From an uncultured Oscillospiraceae bacterium (GTDB lineage: Bacteria > Bacillota > Clostridia > Oscillospirales > Ruminococcaceae), in contig CAKSEC010000001.1 in assembly GCA_934446355.1 (NCBI GenBank), positions 246,004-310,003 of the forward strand: a stretch of DNA of 64,000 nt, in the 5' to 3' direction. The stretch's first letter is position 1. Each line of letters opens with the position of its first letter. The position numbers and the translations under genes are program-made. Positions 49,444-58,382 of the stretch are shown here, piece after piece. The notes below the pieces were generated by a model, which worked only from the letters and a program-made list of their open reading frames with translations, did no database searches and was not told the origin of the DNA.

Positions 49444-50622
49444 TTACATTCTGAGGGCTTCTACGGGGTCGAGCGACGCCGCTTTGTATGCCGGATATGC
49501 GCCGAACAATGCTCCGACTGCGCCGGAGGCGAGGGCGGCGGCAATGATTATCATGAAATTCAGCTGGAACTGGACGCCTGCAATAAGGCAGCCGACGGCT
49601 GAAAGAAGCAGTCCTGCTGATATTCCGGCTGCGCTGCCGAGCATGGTCAGGAGTATGCTTTCGGTTAGGAACTCCCGACAGATATCACGGCGGGCTGCGC
49701 CGATGGATTTCTTTATGCCTATTTCACGGGTACGCTCGGTCACGCTCATCAGCATGGTGGTCATGACTGATATGCCGGATACTGCAAGGGATATACCGGC
49801 GACAAGCGACAGGGCTGTAGTCACTATTCCAAGAATATCTTCAAGCTGACCCTTTTGCGAGAGAAGATTGTTGACGATAAAGGCGTCGGTCGTGCCGTGG
49901 GTGCGGTCGAGCACCTCTTTGACGGCTTCGACAACGGGGATATCGGTGTTCATATCGTTCAGCTTTACGGCAAGCTTATCGTAGGTGGTTCTTCCGGTAA
50001 GCTGTTGCATGGTGCTGATGGGGATATACATAAAGCCGGGCATGATATTTGACAGCATTCCCTGCAGGCTGGAAAGACCGGATTTTGCAACGCCGATTAT
50101 CTCAAACTCATGGTATCTGCCGCCAAGGAACATGGACAGCTTTTTTCCGACAACGTTGCTTCTGCCGTAGGATTTCAGGGCGAACTGCTCGTCTATCACG
50201 CAGACCTTTAAGCCGGCGGCGGAGTCGCTGTTGTTCACCAGTCTGCCGTGCTTGGCTTCGAGGGAGATAAGGCGGTCGGCGGATTTGTCCACGCCCCAGA
50301 CGTAGCAGTCAAGGCGTCTGCCTATCATTTTGGCTTCGGTGACGGACGCCATCAGCGGCATTACGTCATTTACGCCGTCGGTGCGGCGGACAAGTTCGGC
50401 GTCTGAATCGGTGAGGGTGACGGATACGTTATTGTCGGACGCCTGCACAAGCAGGGTGTCTACGCCCATGGTTATCAGCGTGCTGCTCACCTGCGCTGTG
50501 CCGACAGTACCGACTGTGGATACCAGAACGACAGAGAATACGCCGACGGCTATGCCTGCCATGGTTAGCAGCGAGCGGGTCTTATTGCGGAAAATATTGA
50601 TAAGTGTTGAAGCAAGGTTCAT
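49444..50622 (-). CDS. MacB-like ABC transporter permease (FtsX family)
   Basis: 392 residues. One N-terminal membrane segment (SLLTMAGIAVGVFSVVLVSTV), a ~200-residue extracytoplasmic MacB periplasmic-core domain, and three C-terminal segments with the signature TRTREIGIKKSIGAARRDICREFLTESILLTMLG. The C-terminus AYKAASLDPVEALRM is typical of FtsX/LolC/MacB permeases. The start overlaps the adaptor gene stop by 4 bases. No ATPase gene adjoins it, so it must borrow one encoded elsewhere. Confidence 0.92.
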   Translation of the reverse strand: MNLASTLINIFRNKTRSLLTMAGIAVGVFSVVLVSTVGTVGTAQVSSTLITMGVDTLLVQASDNNVSVTLTDSDAELVRRTDGVNDVMPLMASVTEAKMIGRRLDCYVWGVDKSADRLISLEAKHGRLVNNSDSAAGLKVCVIDEQFALKSYGRSNVVGKKLSMFLGGRYHEFEIIGVAKSGLSSLQGMLSNIMPGFMYIPISTMQQLTGRTTYDKLAVKLNDMNTDIPVVEAVKEVLDRTHGTTDAFIVNNLLSQKGQLEDILGIVTTALSLVAGISLAVSGISVMTTMLMSVTERTREIGIKKSIGAARRDICREFLTESILLTMLGSAAGISAGLLLSAVGCLIAGVQFQLNFMIIIAAALASGAVGALFGAYPAYKAASLDPVEALRM

Positions 50623-51560
50623 TCTTCTATCCTCACATAGCCGCCGAGGGAGATGGTTTCGGGTTCGAGAAGCACTTTGTCGGTGGCGCAGGCGCCTTTG
50701 ACTATTTCGGTGCCGTCGGAAAATTCTGCGCCGGTGAACACCTTGCGCCTTATCGCTGCGCCGTCCTCGTAGACGTAGACGTATTCGCCCTCGTCGTCCT
50801 GCCCGATGGCTTCATAGGGGAGAACGCATATTTTTCGGGGGTCGGAAAGCTGGAATCTCACATCGGCGGTAAGGCCGGAGCGCAGGCGGGCGTCCTGTTC
50901 ATCGGGGGCGACGAGCACGTCTACGACGGTTTCGAGCACTGCGCCGCTGTACTGACTGCGGGCGGCGCCGGCTATTTTGGCGACAGTGCCGGTGAACACT
51001 GTATCGGGGTAGGCGGTGCAGGTGAAATTCACGGGCTGACCGAGGTTTATGCGCGAGATATCAAGTTCGCTGACGGCTGCGGTCACGACTAAGGAATCGG
51101 TTCCGGCAATGCAGGCGATGGGAGAGCCGGCTTCGACTGACGAGCCGTTTCCGGCGGTCGAGATCACTCTGCCGGAGCGGTCGGCGGTTATCTGGTCGGG
51201 GATAAGCGACATGGCGGTGTTAAGGCTGGCGGCTGCGGCGGCAAGCTGCGACACCTTTCCAAGACTGCCGATAAACGCTTCACTGGCGGAGCGGTCAACA
51301 TGGGCTATCACATCGCCGACGGATACGTAGTCGCCCTCTTCGACGGTAAAGCGGCTTATCACGAGCGGGAGCGCAGACGTTACATCGCTCTGCCCGATGT
51401 AGCACAGCGAACCGCTGCCGCGCACGGTTTCATTATATGTCACGACCTTGGGGCTGACGGTCTGCACTGCGGGCACGGAGGCTTCCACCGCTGCGGGCAG
51501 GGCGGTTATTCCGGATATTATCAGGGCGCAGGCTGCTGCGAGGGCAATATACTTTTTCAA
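50619..51560 (-). CDS. Efflux adaptor (HlyD/MacA-like)
   Basis: 313 residues. A signal peptide (IALAAACALIISGITALPAAVEA) is followed by an adaptor protein with lipoyl half-motifs (VISRFTVEEGDYVSVGDVIAHVD; DRSGRVISTAGNGSSVEAGSPIACI) and beta-barrel parts (RRKVFTGAEFSDGTEIVKG). It links the permease to the cell surface. The start codon appears to be TTG (51558-51560) with GAAAGGAATG upstream; an ATG 10 bases further is out of frame. It overlaps the permease by 4 bases. Confidence 0.88.
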   Translation of the reverse strand: MKKYIALAAACALIISGITALPAAVEASVPAVQTVSPKVVTYNETVRGSGSLCYIGQSDVTSALPLVISRFTVEEGDYVSVGDVIAHVDRSASEAFIGSLGKVSQLAAAAASLNTAMSLIPDQITADRSGRVISTAGNGSSVEAGSPIACIAGTDSLVVTAAVSELDISRINLGQPVNFTCTAYPDTVFTGTVAKIAGAARSQYSGAVLETVVDVLVAPDEQDARLRSGLTADVRFQLSDPRKICVLPYEAIGQDDEGEYVYVYEDGAAIRRKVFTGAEFSDGTEIVKGACATDKVLLEPETISLGGYVRIEE

Positions 51561-51667
51561 TGGGCTTCATTCCTTTCGATGGATTTGACGAAATTATTGT
51601 GGGATTTTTAGGCGGAAATATTCCGGAACTATAAAAAAACGGAGAAATTTCTGACTGCATAAATAAT

Positions 51668-51702
51668 GCCGCCGTGCAAAAGTTATCCCTTTGCACGGCG
51701 GC
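51668..51702 (-). terminator. Terminator of the YcdB-like gene
   Basis: GCCGCCGTGCAAA (51668-51680) pairs with TTTGCACGGCGGC (51690-51702). It lies ~50 bases after the stop codon of the minus-strand gene. Confidence 0.75.
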
Positions 51703-51755
51703 GTAGTTTATATTTGATTTTCCCTGTTCAGCCGGTAGACTTTGAGTATATCAGC

Positions 51756-53864
51756 TTATTTGTTATACATATTGTAGAGCAGCTTTATTGCGTCGCCGTA
51801 GGTGTACGGGGAATCGGCGTTAAGCTTGCTGCCGCTGACAGCGCCCATTGCGTATGCGATAGCGTAGTAGCCGACATTCTTGTCGGTGTCCTTTACATCG
51901 GTGAACGGCGATTTGTAAATGCCCTTGAGTTGGGCTATGTTATCGCCACAGACAGAGCGGGTGTATATCTTCAATGCTTCGCCGCGGGTGACGGGCTTTT
52001 CTGCCTCGGCTTCGTAATCGTCAAGGTAGCCGCCGATAAGGTTGCAGAGATCGCCTGCGGTAATGGAGTCCTTGGTGCTGAATTTCTTATCGGATATGAT
52101 GAAGCCGTATTCGTCAAGGGTCTTTGCCATGCTGAGAAGCTTCTTGTCCTTTATGCCGGAAAGGTCGTTTTCGGTTCTTGAATAGTACCAGTTGTTGAGG
52201 GACTCGCCGGTCAAAGCGTCAACGTATATTTCGACATCGGTGCCGTATACAAGAACGGTCTTTGTTACCTTTTTGCCTGCTCTTGCGAGGTAGTAAAGGT
52301 CAATGTCGTTCTCGTCCCAGAACTGGTTCATTACCTGCTTTTTGGTGAGCATTTTTGCGGGGTCTGCGAAGCTTACATCAGTGTAGTTGATGGAATAATC
52401 GGTCAGGGTGAGGTTTGAATCAAAGCCGATATTTATGCTGTCGCCTGACACGATGATGTCGTTTGCGTATCTGTTCCAGCCGTGACTGCTGCCCCAGAAC
52501 CATTGGGTCTTGGAGTCGCCGTCTATCCAACTGTTTGAAGCAGAGGGGGCGGCGCGGTACTCGTCAAGCTTGCTGCCTGCGTACTTCTTGGCTATTTCAT
52601 CGGCAAGCTTGTCTGCCTTTGCCATGTCGTAGGAGTCTTTCTGGGTGGAGGCTGAATCATACAGGCTGTAGGAGATAAGTTCGCCGGTTTCTGCGTTGAC
52701 GGTGAGGGCTATGGACTGGAAATCGGTCGGTTCGGAAGCGACGGTGTCATAGGCAATATCGCCGTCATATATATCGTTATAGACGGGTTCATCGTACTCG
52801 TCCCACTTGGCGTTGGTGAAGCTTACGGTGTAGAGATAGGTCGTCTTGTCGTTGGTGATGGTCTTGTACAGATGGGACCATGTAAGCTCCATATCGCTGG
52901 TGTAGGTGAGGAACGGGTCGTCGGTCAGCATTTTGATGATGGCTGCTTCGTTGCCATAGGGCAGGTCCTTGTCGATCTCTGCCTTTTCCTGCTCGGTGAA
53001 GTCATAGCCGCCGCCTTCTGAGGGGTTTTCTGCTTCTGCTGTATCATCGGCGTTTTCAAATTCGTCTTTGGTGCTGAAGTAGCCGTCGGACTCGAAGTTG
53101 CTCTTCTTGCCGGTGAACGCGTTGATGAAGCCGTAATCGGACTGAGTATATACCAGTCGGGACTTAAGCTCCTTGGTTTCCCAGTCGTAATAGAACTCGT
53201 ACTGGGGCTTGAGGTCTATCATATCGGCGTATTTTTCCTTGGCGGAATCTATTGAGATAACGCCGTCGGGGCTCTGGAACGAAGCCTTTTCGTGCCAGTT
53301 GATGTAGAAAGAGATGAGGTCGCCGGTGTCCTTGTTTATTACAAGGGTACCCTCGTCGCTTGCAACGGGCACGCCGTTCTTGGTTCTGGAAAGCGTGAAT
53401 GTTGCACGGTCGTTGGATACTCTGACGGAGAGAGAATCACGGTCGATCGCAATATCCTTTGCGACGGTGGGGTTTATTTTCTTTAACTGCTCCTGAGCCT
53501 TTGCGTAAAGCTCGTCGCCGGTCAGCTTGCCGAATCTGTTGTCTTCGTCGTTGAAAGAGCCCCAGCCGTAGTTCTCGGTGCGGTAAGAGGTTATCACCTT
53601 GCTGACGACGGTAACGCTGACATACTTGTATTCTTCTGCAGTATTGGGTGTGGACCATGTGAGCCGGTAGGAATCACGAATGCCGCTGGTGACATTATAC
53701 GAGAACTCGGTCAGCTCCTCTGGGATATCCAGTCTTGTCTTTGCAACGACTATTGCCGCCGCAAGAGCCTCGCTGTCCTTTCCCTCTGCGAATGCGCAGA
53801 TACTCGTTGAAGTCAGTGCGGTGATCGCCGCCATGGACATCGCTAAAAGTCTTCTTTTTCTCAT
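51756..53864 (-). CDS. Secreted YcdB/YcdC-domain protein with C-terminal SLH-like region
   Basis: 702 residues. The ATG at 53864 has GGGAGG upstream; the longer frame has no start signal. A signal peptide ends around SICAFA. Two YcdB-like repeats are visible (YKYVSVTVVSKVITSYRTENYGWGSFND, VINKDTGDLISFYINWHE; then a second round, LTVNAETGELISYSLYD, VYGTDVEIYVDALTGESLNNWYY), which have the fold of propeptide-type modules. The C-terminal ~120 residues contain YGFIISDKKFSTKDSITAGD and FTDVKDTDKNVGYYAIAYAMGAVSG, resembling S-layer homology segments. Surface role likely; function unknown. Confidence 0.85.
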   Translation of the reverse strand: MRKRRLLAMSMAAITALTSTSICAFAEGKDSEALAAAIVVAKTRLDIPEELTEFSYNVTSGIRDSYRLTWSTPNTAEEYKYVSVTVVSKVITSYRTENYGWGSFNDEDNRFGKLTGDELYAKAQEQLKKINPTVAKDIAIDRDSLSVRVSNDRATFTLSRTKNGVPVASDEGTLVINKDTGDLISFYINWHEKASFQSPDGVISIDSAKEKYADMIDLKPQYEFYYDWETKELKSRLVYTQSDYGFINAFTGKKSNFESDGYFSTKDEFENADDTAEAENPSEGGGYDFTEQEKAEIDKDLPYGNEAAIIKMLTDDPFLTYTSDMELTWSHLYKTITNDKTTYLYTVSFTNAKWDEYDEPVYNDIYDGDIAYDTVASEPTDFQSIALTVNAETGELISYSLYDSASTQKDSYDMAKADKLADEIAKKYAGSKLDEYRAAPSASNSWIDGDSKTQWFWGSSHGWNRYANDIIVSGDSINIGFDSNLTLTDYSINYTDVSFADPAKMLTKKQVMNQFWDENDIDLYYLARAGKKVTKTVLVYGTDVEIYVDALTGESLNNWYYSRTENDLSGIKDKKLLSMAKTLDEYGFIISDKKFSTKDSITAGDLCNLIGGYLDDYEAEAEKPVTRGEALKIYTRSVCGDNIAQLKGIYKSPFTDVKDTDKNVGYYAIAYAMGAVSGSKLNADSPYTYGDAIKLLYNMYNK

Positions 53865-53982
53865 AGAATCGAACCTCCCTGTTTGATATATTCGGGGGTT
53901 TTGCCCCGTTTTTTGTTTTCTGTAATTAAAACCGAGCATATGGAAAAAAGGTTGCAATAATTTTGGAAAAACTTTTTGGGGG

Positions 53983-54402
53983 TCAGATCTTGGATACTGA
54001 GAGGAACGCTTTGGCTTTATTAATAAGGAGTCTGTCGTTATCGTAGGACAGCATTGAGGACGCTTGTCCTATCTCCACCCAGCGAACGTCGGATATTTCT
54101 TCCTCCTGACGGGCGCAGTCGTAGGTGAGGGCACGGGCGAGGAAATATACCACTTCCTTGGTGATGTCACGCCGTGGGTAGAATGTCACGGATTCTCTGA
54201 AAGAGGGGTCATCGACTGATACGTCGATGTTGGTTTCTTCTTTTATTTCTCTGATCGCTGTCTGTATTTCGCTCTCGCCGTCCTCCATGTGACCCTTGGG
54301 GAACGACCAGAATCCTGAACGCACGTGCTTTATCAGCAATATCTCAGTGTTGCCGTGGTGCTTTCTGTAGACTATTGCTCCGCAGGATTTTTCGTTGCTC
54401 AT
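53983..54402 (-). CDS. Nudix hydrolase (diadenosine-type)
   Basis: 139 residues. The Nudix box GHMEDGESEIQTAIREIKEETNI (near residue 36) has all required Gly, Glu and Arg residues. SCGAIVYRKHHGNTEILLIKHVRSGFWSFPKG at the start matches the bacterial Ap4A pyrophosphohydrolase/MutT-like group (WSFPKGH). The gene has an own promoter with a leader hairpin. GAAAGG lies some 14 bases before the ATG, a weak spacing. Confidence 0.92.
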   Translation of the reverse strand: MSNEKSCGAIVYRKHHGNTEILLIKHVRSGFWSFPKGHMEDGESEIQTAIREIKEETNIDVSVDDPSFRESVTFYPRRDITKEVVYFLARALTYDCARQEEEISDVRWVEIGQASSMLSYDNDRLLINKAKAFLSVSKI

Positions 54403-54425
54403 CTGTCCGGCTCGACCTTTCCTTT

Positions 54426-54511
54426 GGACGCGCTTATATTATATATGGTATGGGTGCGCGTCCTCTTTATATACTATATAATATTATAGCATATTCTATC
54501 GCTTTTGTCAC
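54426..54511 (-). promoter_or_regulatory. Nudix gene promoter and leader hairpin
   Basis: Minus strand: GTGACA (54506-54511), 17-base spacer, TATAAT (54483-54488). In the leader, GGACGCGC (54426-54433) pairs perfectly with GCGCGTCC (54456-54463), around an AT-rich loop. From 54512 to 54776 I see nothing else. Confidence 0.6.
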
Positions 54512-54776
54512 CCCTTTTATGCGAATATATGGGGGTGTATTGTTGTGAAAATGCAGGGCCGTTTCTTGGTAATAGTGCATATTTCGCGCGCTGGATGGCG
54601 GTTGAAATTTGGTGGGAATGACGGCGAAAATCAGAACTTGATTTTTAGTGAATATAACAAAAAGAAAACGCCTAAATTACATATTTTTACTTTTATCAGC
54701 CCAAATCCCGAATAATTACAAAACGGTTACAAAGGCGATTTGTGCAAAATAGACAAAAATGTGAACAGCCATTCGT

Positions 54777-54805
54777 TTGACATTACCGAAGAAAAACGGT
54801 ATAAT
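54777..54805 (+). promoter_or_regulatory. Promoter of the YabE-like gene
   Basis: TTGACA (54777-54782), 17-base spacer, TATAAT (54800-54805). Confidence 0.85.
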
Positions 54806-54811
54806 ACAGAC

Positions 54812-55074
54812 ACTATCGCAGAAATGCGGCAGGGACAGCTTGTGCTGTCAATAAATATAACAACCGATCAGAAGCCGACTTCCGCCTTAGCGGAGGGTAG
54901 ATAGATAACAGGCTTCGGAAATGCAATGCTCTGTTGGGGACAGTGCGTTTGCTTTTCAGCGGAGGCTTTCCCCAAAGCTTGCCGCTGTACGGAGGCTGCA
55001 CCCGCATTCCGGAGATCACTCCGGATACGGGGAAACTGCCGGGAAGGCACAAGCAGCCTGCTAAGGAGGCAAAT
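54812..55074 (+). promoter_or_regulatory. Long structured leader of the YabE-like gene
   Basis: About 263 bases lie between the promoter and the ATG, with a GC-rich, hairpin-dense sequence: GACAGC/GCTGTC near 54832-54850, CTTCCGCC/GGCGGAGG-like pairs, and TTCCGGAG/CTCCGGA near 55004-55024. Cell-wall hydrolase genes often carry riboswitches (for example c-di-AMP), but I do not find the conserved core of that or the cobalamin class. Treated as an unclassified leader. Confidence 0.5.
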
Positions 55075-56154
55075 ATGAAACCGCAGATAATAAACGCCAA
55101 GATGAACAAGCTTGCCATAAAGGGAAAGCTTATCAAGGCGGCAATTTTTGCAGCCACAGTCTTTACCGTGGCACTTATGACAGGCTCGATCTATTTCAAG
55201 GATAGGGTCTTTATCACGGATAACGGGGTCACAAGAGAGATAATGACCTCGGAGACCGATATCTATGCGATACTGAAGCTGGCAAGCTGCGACCTTGGCG
55301 CAAACGACAAGGTGACCTATGAGGAAACAAGCAGCAATACCGCTTACATCACGGTATATCGTGCGTTCGACGTGAATGTGGTGGCTGACGGCGCAGAAAT
55401 GGCTGTTCCGGTAGTAGACGGCACGGCGGCTGATGTGCTTGAAAAGGCGGGTATCGTTCTGGGCGAGTTTGACGAGGTGTCATGTCCGCTGACGGAAAAG
55501 GCTTATGAGGACATGAAGATATCCGTCACACGCATTGACTATGTTATGCGTGAGGGAAGTTCTGAGATAGCGTATGACACGGAGTACATCGACAACACTA
55601 ACCTTGCTATCGGCACGGAGAACGTAATTACTGCCGGAGTACCGGGCAGGAAAGAGTTCACGGTCAGGGAGAAATATGTGGACGGAGTGCTTACCTCGCA
55701 GGAAACGGTAAGCAGCACGGTCGTGGCTCAGCCGGTGACCGCCGTTGTGGAGAGGGGTACGGCGTTGGCTGTTCCTTATTCCAAGATGGAGGACGCTGAC
55801 GCAATAAAGCTGGTGGACGGCATTCCGGAAAGCTATACGAGAGTTATTTCGGGCAAGGCTACTGCGTATACCGCAAGGCGGGGCGCTTACACTGCGAGCG
55901 GCAGGGTGGCTGAGATAGGCACGTGCGCCGTGAATCCGAATGTTATTCCTTACGGGAGCAAGCTGTATATCGTTGCGCAGAACGGCAGCAGAGTTTATGG
56001 CTATGCGGTGGCTGCGGACACCGGTATCGCACTGATGGACGGCACGGTGGCAGTCGATCTTTACTTCGGAAACAAGGAAGATCACTACTATGATAGCTGC
56101 AGATGGGGTGCGGTTCAGGTGGATATATATGTTTTAGAGGAAGGACAGGGCTGA
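55075..56154 (+). CDS. YabE-like protein with DUF348, G5 and 3D domains
   Basis: 359 residues. One N-terminal membrane anchor (IKAAIFAATVFTVALMTGSIYF, residues ~24-45). Two ubiquitin-like DUF348 repeats follow (TREIMTSETDIYAILKLA, AAVPVVDGTAADVLEKAGIVLGEFDEV), then a G5 domain (ENVITAGVPGRKEFTVREKYVDGVLTSQETVS), then a 3D domain with its three Asp (TAYTARRGAYTASGRVAEIGTCAVNPNVIPYGSKLYI, AADTG, VAVDLYF). Such proteins are stationary-phase or resuscitation-type peptidoglycan lytic enzymes. AAGGAGGC sits before the ATG at 55075; the frame extends upstream without a start signal. Confidence 0.93.
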   Translation: MKPQIINAKMNKLAIKGKLIKAAIFAATVFTVALMTGSIYFKDRVFITDNGVTREIMTSETDIYAILKLASCDLGANDKVTYEETSSNTAYITVYRAFDVNVVADGAEMAVPVVDGTAADVLEKAGIVLGEFDEVSCPLTEKAYEDMKISVTRIDYVMREGSSEIAYDTEYIDNTNLAIGTENVITAGVPGRKEFTVREKYVDGVLTSQETVSSTVVAQPVTAVVERGTALAVPYSKMEDADAIKLVDGIPESYTRVISGKATAYTARRGAYTASGRVAEIGTCAVNPNVIPYGSKLYIVAQNGSRVYGYAVAADTGIALMDGTVAVDLYFGNKEDHYYDSCRWGAVQVDIYVLEEGQG

Positions 56155-56186
56155 TTAAGGCGTTGGCTTGTTAGTGAAATAGTTAA

Positions 56187-56217
56187 AGGGGCTGTCGTGG
56201 ACAGCCCCTGTTGTATT
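56187..56217 (+). terminator. Terminator of the YabE-like gene
   Basis: AGGGGCTGTC (56187-56196) pairs with GACAGCCCCT (56200-56209), followed by GTTGTATTTATT. Confidence 0.85.
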
Positions 56218-56230
56218 TATTGGTCTGAGC

Positions 56231-58015
56231 TTATTTGTAAAGGCTTCCGTAGGCTGCGCAGGCTCTGTAATCTGCGCCCTCAAGGTCGGTTGTGCCGAAT
56301 GCGCTCCATGCGTGCGGACGGAACAGGCGTTCATCGGACAGGTTATGCAGGGATACGGGTATCCTCAGCATACTTGCGAGGGTGACCAGATCTTCGCCGA
56401 TATGTCCGTATACGAAGCAGCCGTGATTTGCGCCCCAGTTAGCCATTACGCTGTATACGTCGGCTGCGGCTGCCTTGCCCTCAACTGTGATGGGTGCGAA
56501 CCATGTGGACGGCCATGTGGGGTCGGTCCTGCCGAGGAGGGTCTTGTTCACTTCGTCGGGAAGTTCGACGGTGTAGCCTTCGATTATCTGGATAGTCGGG
56601 CCGAGGTGCTTTATGTAGTTCACCCTTGCGAATGTGCAGGGCATTACTCCCTGTGTGGAATAGCTGGAGGAGAAGCCGCCGCCCCTGAAATACCCCAGAT
56701 TTGCGCACGGCCATGTGGTGGCTTTAAGGCAGGCGTCTATGTCCTTTTCAGTCATATCCCACCACGGCTTCATTATGCTTTCGCCGTTTTCGTCCTTGAC
56801 TGCGCCGGTGCCGTCGAGGGCGGCTGCGCCGGAATTTATCAGGTGGATAAAGCCGCCGGAAGCCTTTCCGTCAGGCGTCCAGCCGGTAACGCGCTTTACG
56901 GATTCGGGCGACCAGTAGGTTCTGACGTCTGCGAATACGGCTGCTCTGCCGGTCAGCATATGCAGGAACATAAGGGTCGTTCCGTTGAGGGTGTCGTTTT
57001 CGGTCGCAAAGGGGATAGGCTCTCTTGCGCCGTTCCAGTCAAATGTGGTGTTGAGAATGGCTTCGGTGAAGTCTGCGTTGGGCATGAAGTCCGTCCACAT
57101 TCTCTGACCCTGAAATCCTCCGAGCACGGCGTTTCTGCCCTTGGCTTCTTCAAGCCAGCCCATTTCGGCAAGCTTGGGGTTGCCCTTGAGTATATCACGG
57201 ATTATGCAGGTCATCTTAGCGATGAACTCCCAGTTCTCCTCTTTTTCCTTGGCGGAGAGCACGGGGCGCATATAGGTCATGCCGGGGGTGGGGTTTATGT
57301 CCACGCCTTCGGGGCACTTTTCCTTTATCCATGCGAGTGCCTTGGTGTATTCGGCTTCGTCGTAGATACCGAGCTTCTCACGGCGGATTATCTCGGTCAT
57401 GTCCACCCATTCGGGGTGAATGCCGAGGTAGCTGCGGAAGAACTCCTCGTTGCAGTATGCGCCGGCAATGCCCATAGCCTGAGAGCCGATATTCACGTAG
57501 CTGCGGTTCTTCATGTCGCCGACAGCGGCTGCGCAGCGGGCGAAGCGGAGTATCTTTTCTTCAACGTCTGCGGGGATAACGGTATCGTCTGCGTCCTTTA
57601 CATCATGGCCGTAGATGGAGAAGCAGGGCATACCTATCTGCGCATAGGCGGAGTTTGCTGCTGCAAGGAACACTGCGCCGGGGCGCTCTGTTCCGTTGAA
57701 GCCCCATACTGCCTTGATGGTGGTGGGGTCTTCGTCGATGACCTGAGTTACATAGCACCAGCAGGGGGTAACGGTGAGCGTTGCGGTGACATTCTCGCGG
57801 GAGAATTTGTCGGCGCAGGCTGCGCTTTCGGCTATACCGCCTATAGTGCTGTCGGCGATAACGCATTCGAGCGGCTCGCCGCTTGCGTGGCGCACCTTTG
57901 AGGTGATGAGTTCTGCTGCCGCTTTAGCCATGTTCATGGTCTGCACCTCAAGGCTCTCGCGTATGCCGAACTGTCTTCCGTCAATGACGGGTCGGATTCC
58001 GATTTTTGCTAACAT
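56231..58015 (-). CDS. fucI: L-fucose isomerase
   Basis: 594 residues; interconverts L-fucose and L-fuculose (also D-arabinose forms) with Mn2+. It has IGIRPVIDGRQFGIRESLE at the start, the metal-site Glu and Asp in GFQGQRMWTDFMPNADFTEAILNTTFDWNG (residues ~316-345), ATENDTLNG, and the C-terminal metal-site His in LHNLSDERLFRPHAW. Length matches the family. The ATG at 58015 has GAAAGGAAG upstream; the frame continues 12 codons further without a start signal. No other fucose gene is nearby. Confidence 0.96.
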   Translation of the reverse strand: MLAKIGIRPVIDGRQFGIRESLEVQTMNMAKAAAELITSKVRHASGEPLECVIADSTIGGIAESAACADKFSRENVTATLTVTPCWCYVTQVIDEDPTTIKAVWGFNGTERPGAVFLAAANSAYAQIGMPCFSIYGHDVKDADDTVIPADVEEKILRFARCAAAVGDMKNRSYVNIGSQAMGIAGAYCNEEFFRSYLGIHPEWVDMTEIIRREKLGIYDEAEYTKALAWIKEKCPEGVDINPTPGMTYMRPVLSAKEKEENWEFIAKMTCIIRDILKGNPKLAEMGWLEEAKGRNAVLGGFQGQRMWTDFMPNADFTEAILNTTFDWNGAREPIPFATENDTLNGTTLMFLHMLTGRAAVFADVRTYWSPESVKRVTGWTPDGKASGGFIHLINSGAAALDGTGAVKDENGESIMKPWWDMTEKDIDACLKATTWPCANLGYFRGGGFSSSYSTQGVMPCTFARVNYIKHLGPTIQIIEGYTVELPDEVNKTLLGRTDPTWPSTWFAPITVEGKAAAADVYSVMANWGANHGCFVYGHIGEDLVTLASMLRIPVSLHNLSDERLFRPHAWSAFGTTDLEGADYRACAAYGSLYK

Positions 58016-58104
58016 AGATCTCTCTTCCTTTCGGGGTTTTGATATATACAATTATAACAAAAATCTGGCTTAAAATCAAGATAGTTTTTGGGATTTGTAC
58101 AAAA

Positions 58105-58130
58105 AAGTGCTGCAAAAAATCGCAGCACTT
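58105..58130 (-). terminator. Terminator of the 57-residue ORF
   Basis: AAGTGCTGC (58105-58113) pairs with GCAGCACTT (58122-58130) with a T-run on the minus strand, directly after the stop codon at 58136. Confidence 0.85.
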
Positions 58131-58135
58131 TTCTT

Positions 58136-58309
58136 TTATAGGTCGTCGGCGTCTTGTATGGGCTTTTCGTATAACTCTTTGGGGACGCCAGTGTACATTC
58201 CCTGAGGGTCGGTTTCAGGGGACACCAGAGAATCTTTCTTTACGGTGTAGGGTTTGGGTTTGTCCTTGCCGGGCGGGGTCGTTCTGTGGCAGTTCTGATA
58301 TTCCTGCAT
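58136..58309 (-). CDS. 57-residue protein of unknown function
   Basis: Too short for most gene finders but well supported: AGGAGGAGC lies 2-3 bases before the ATG at 58309, a terminator follows the stop, and it sits ~70 bases after the GH5 gene on the same strand. The sequence is polar and Pro/Lys/Asp-rich with no membrane segment (MQEYQNCHRTTPPGKDKPKP..., ending YEKPIQDADDL). The residue pattern looks disordered. Confidence 0.68.
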   Translation of the reverse strand: MQEYQNCHRTTPPGKDKPKPYTVKKDSLVSPETDPQGMYTGVPKELYEKPIQDADDL

Positions 58310-58382
58310 ATGCTCCTCCTATCGCTGTGCGTTATTTGTGCGGGTGCACGGGGATAGTATCTGCAGGAGGCGGGCATATCAT

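Noticed and set aside
54812..55074. c-di-AMP (ydaO) or cobalamin riboswitch in the YabE-like leader
   Set aside because: Short similar strings (GCCGA, GGGAAGGC) occur, but the order and spacing of the conserved cores do not fit either class.
56312..57901. 529-codon plus-strand frame opposite fucI
   Set aside because: Antisense shadow; Cys/Gly/Val-rich composition typical of such frames.
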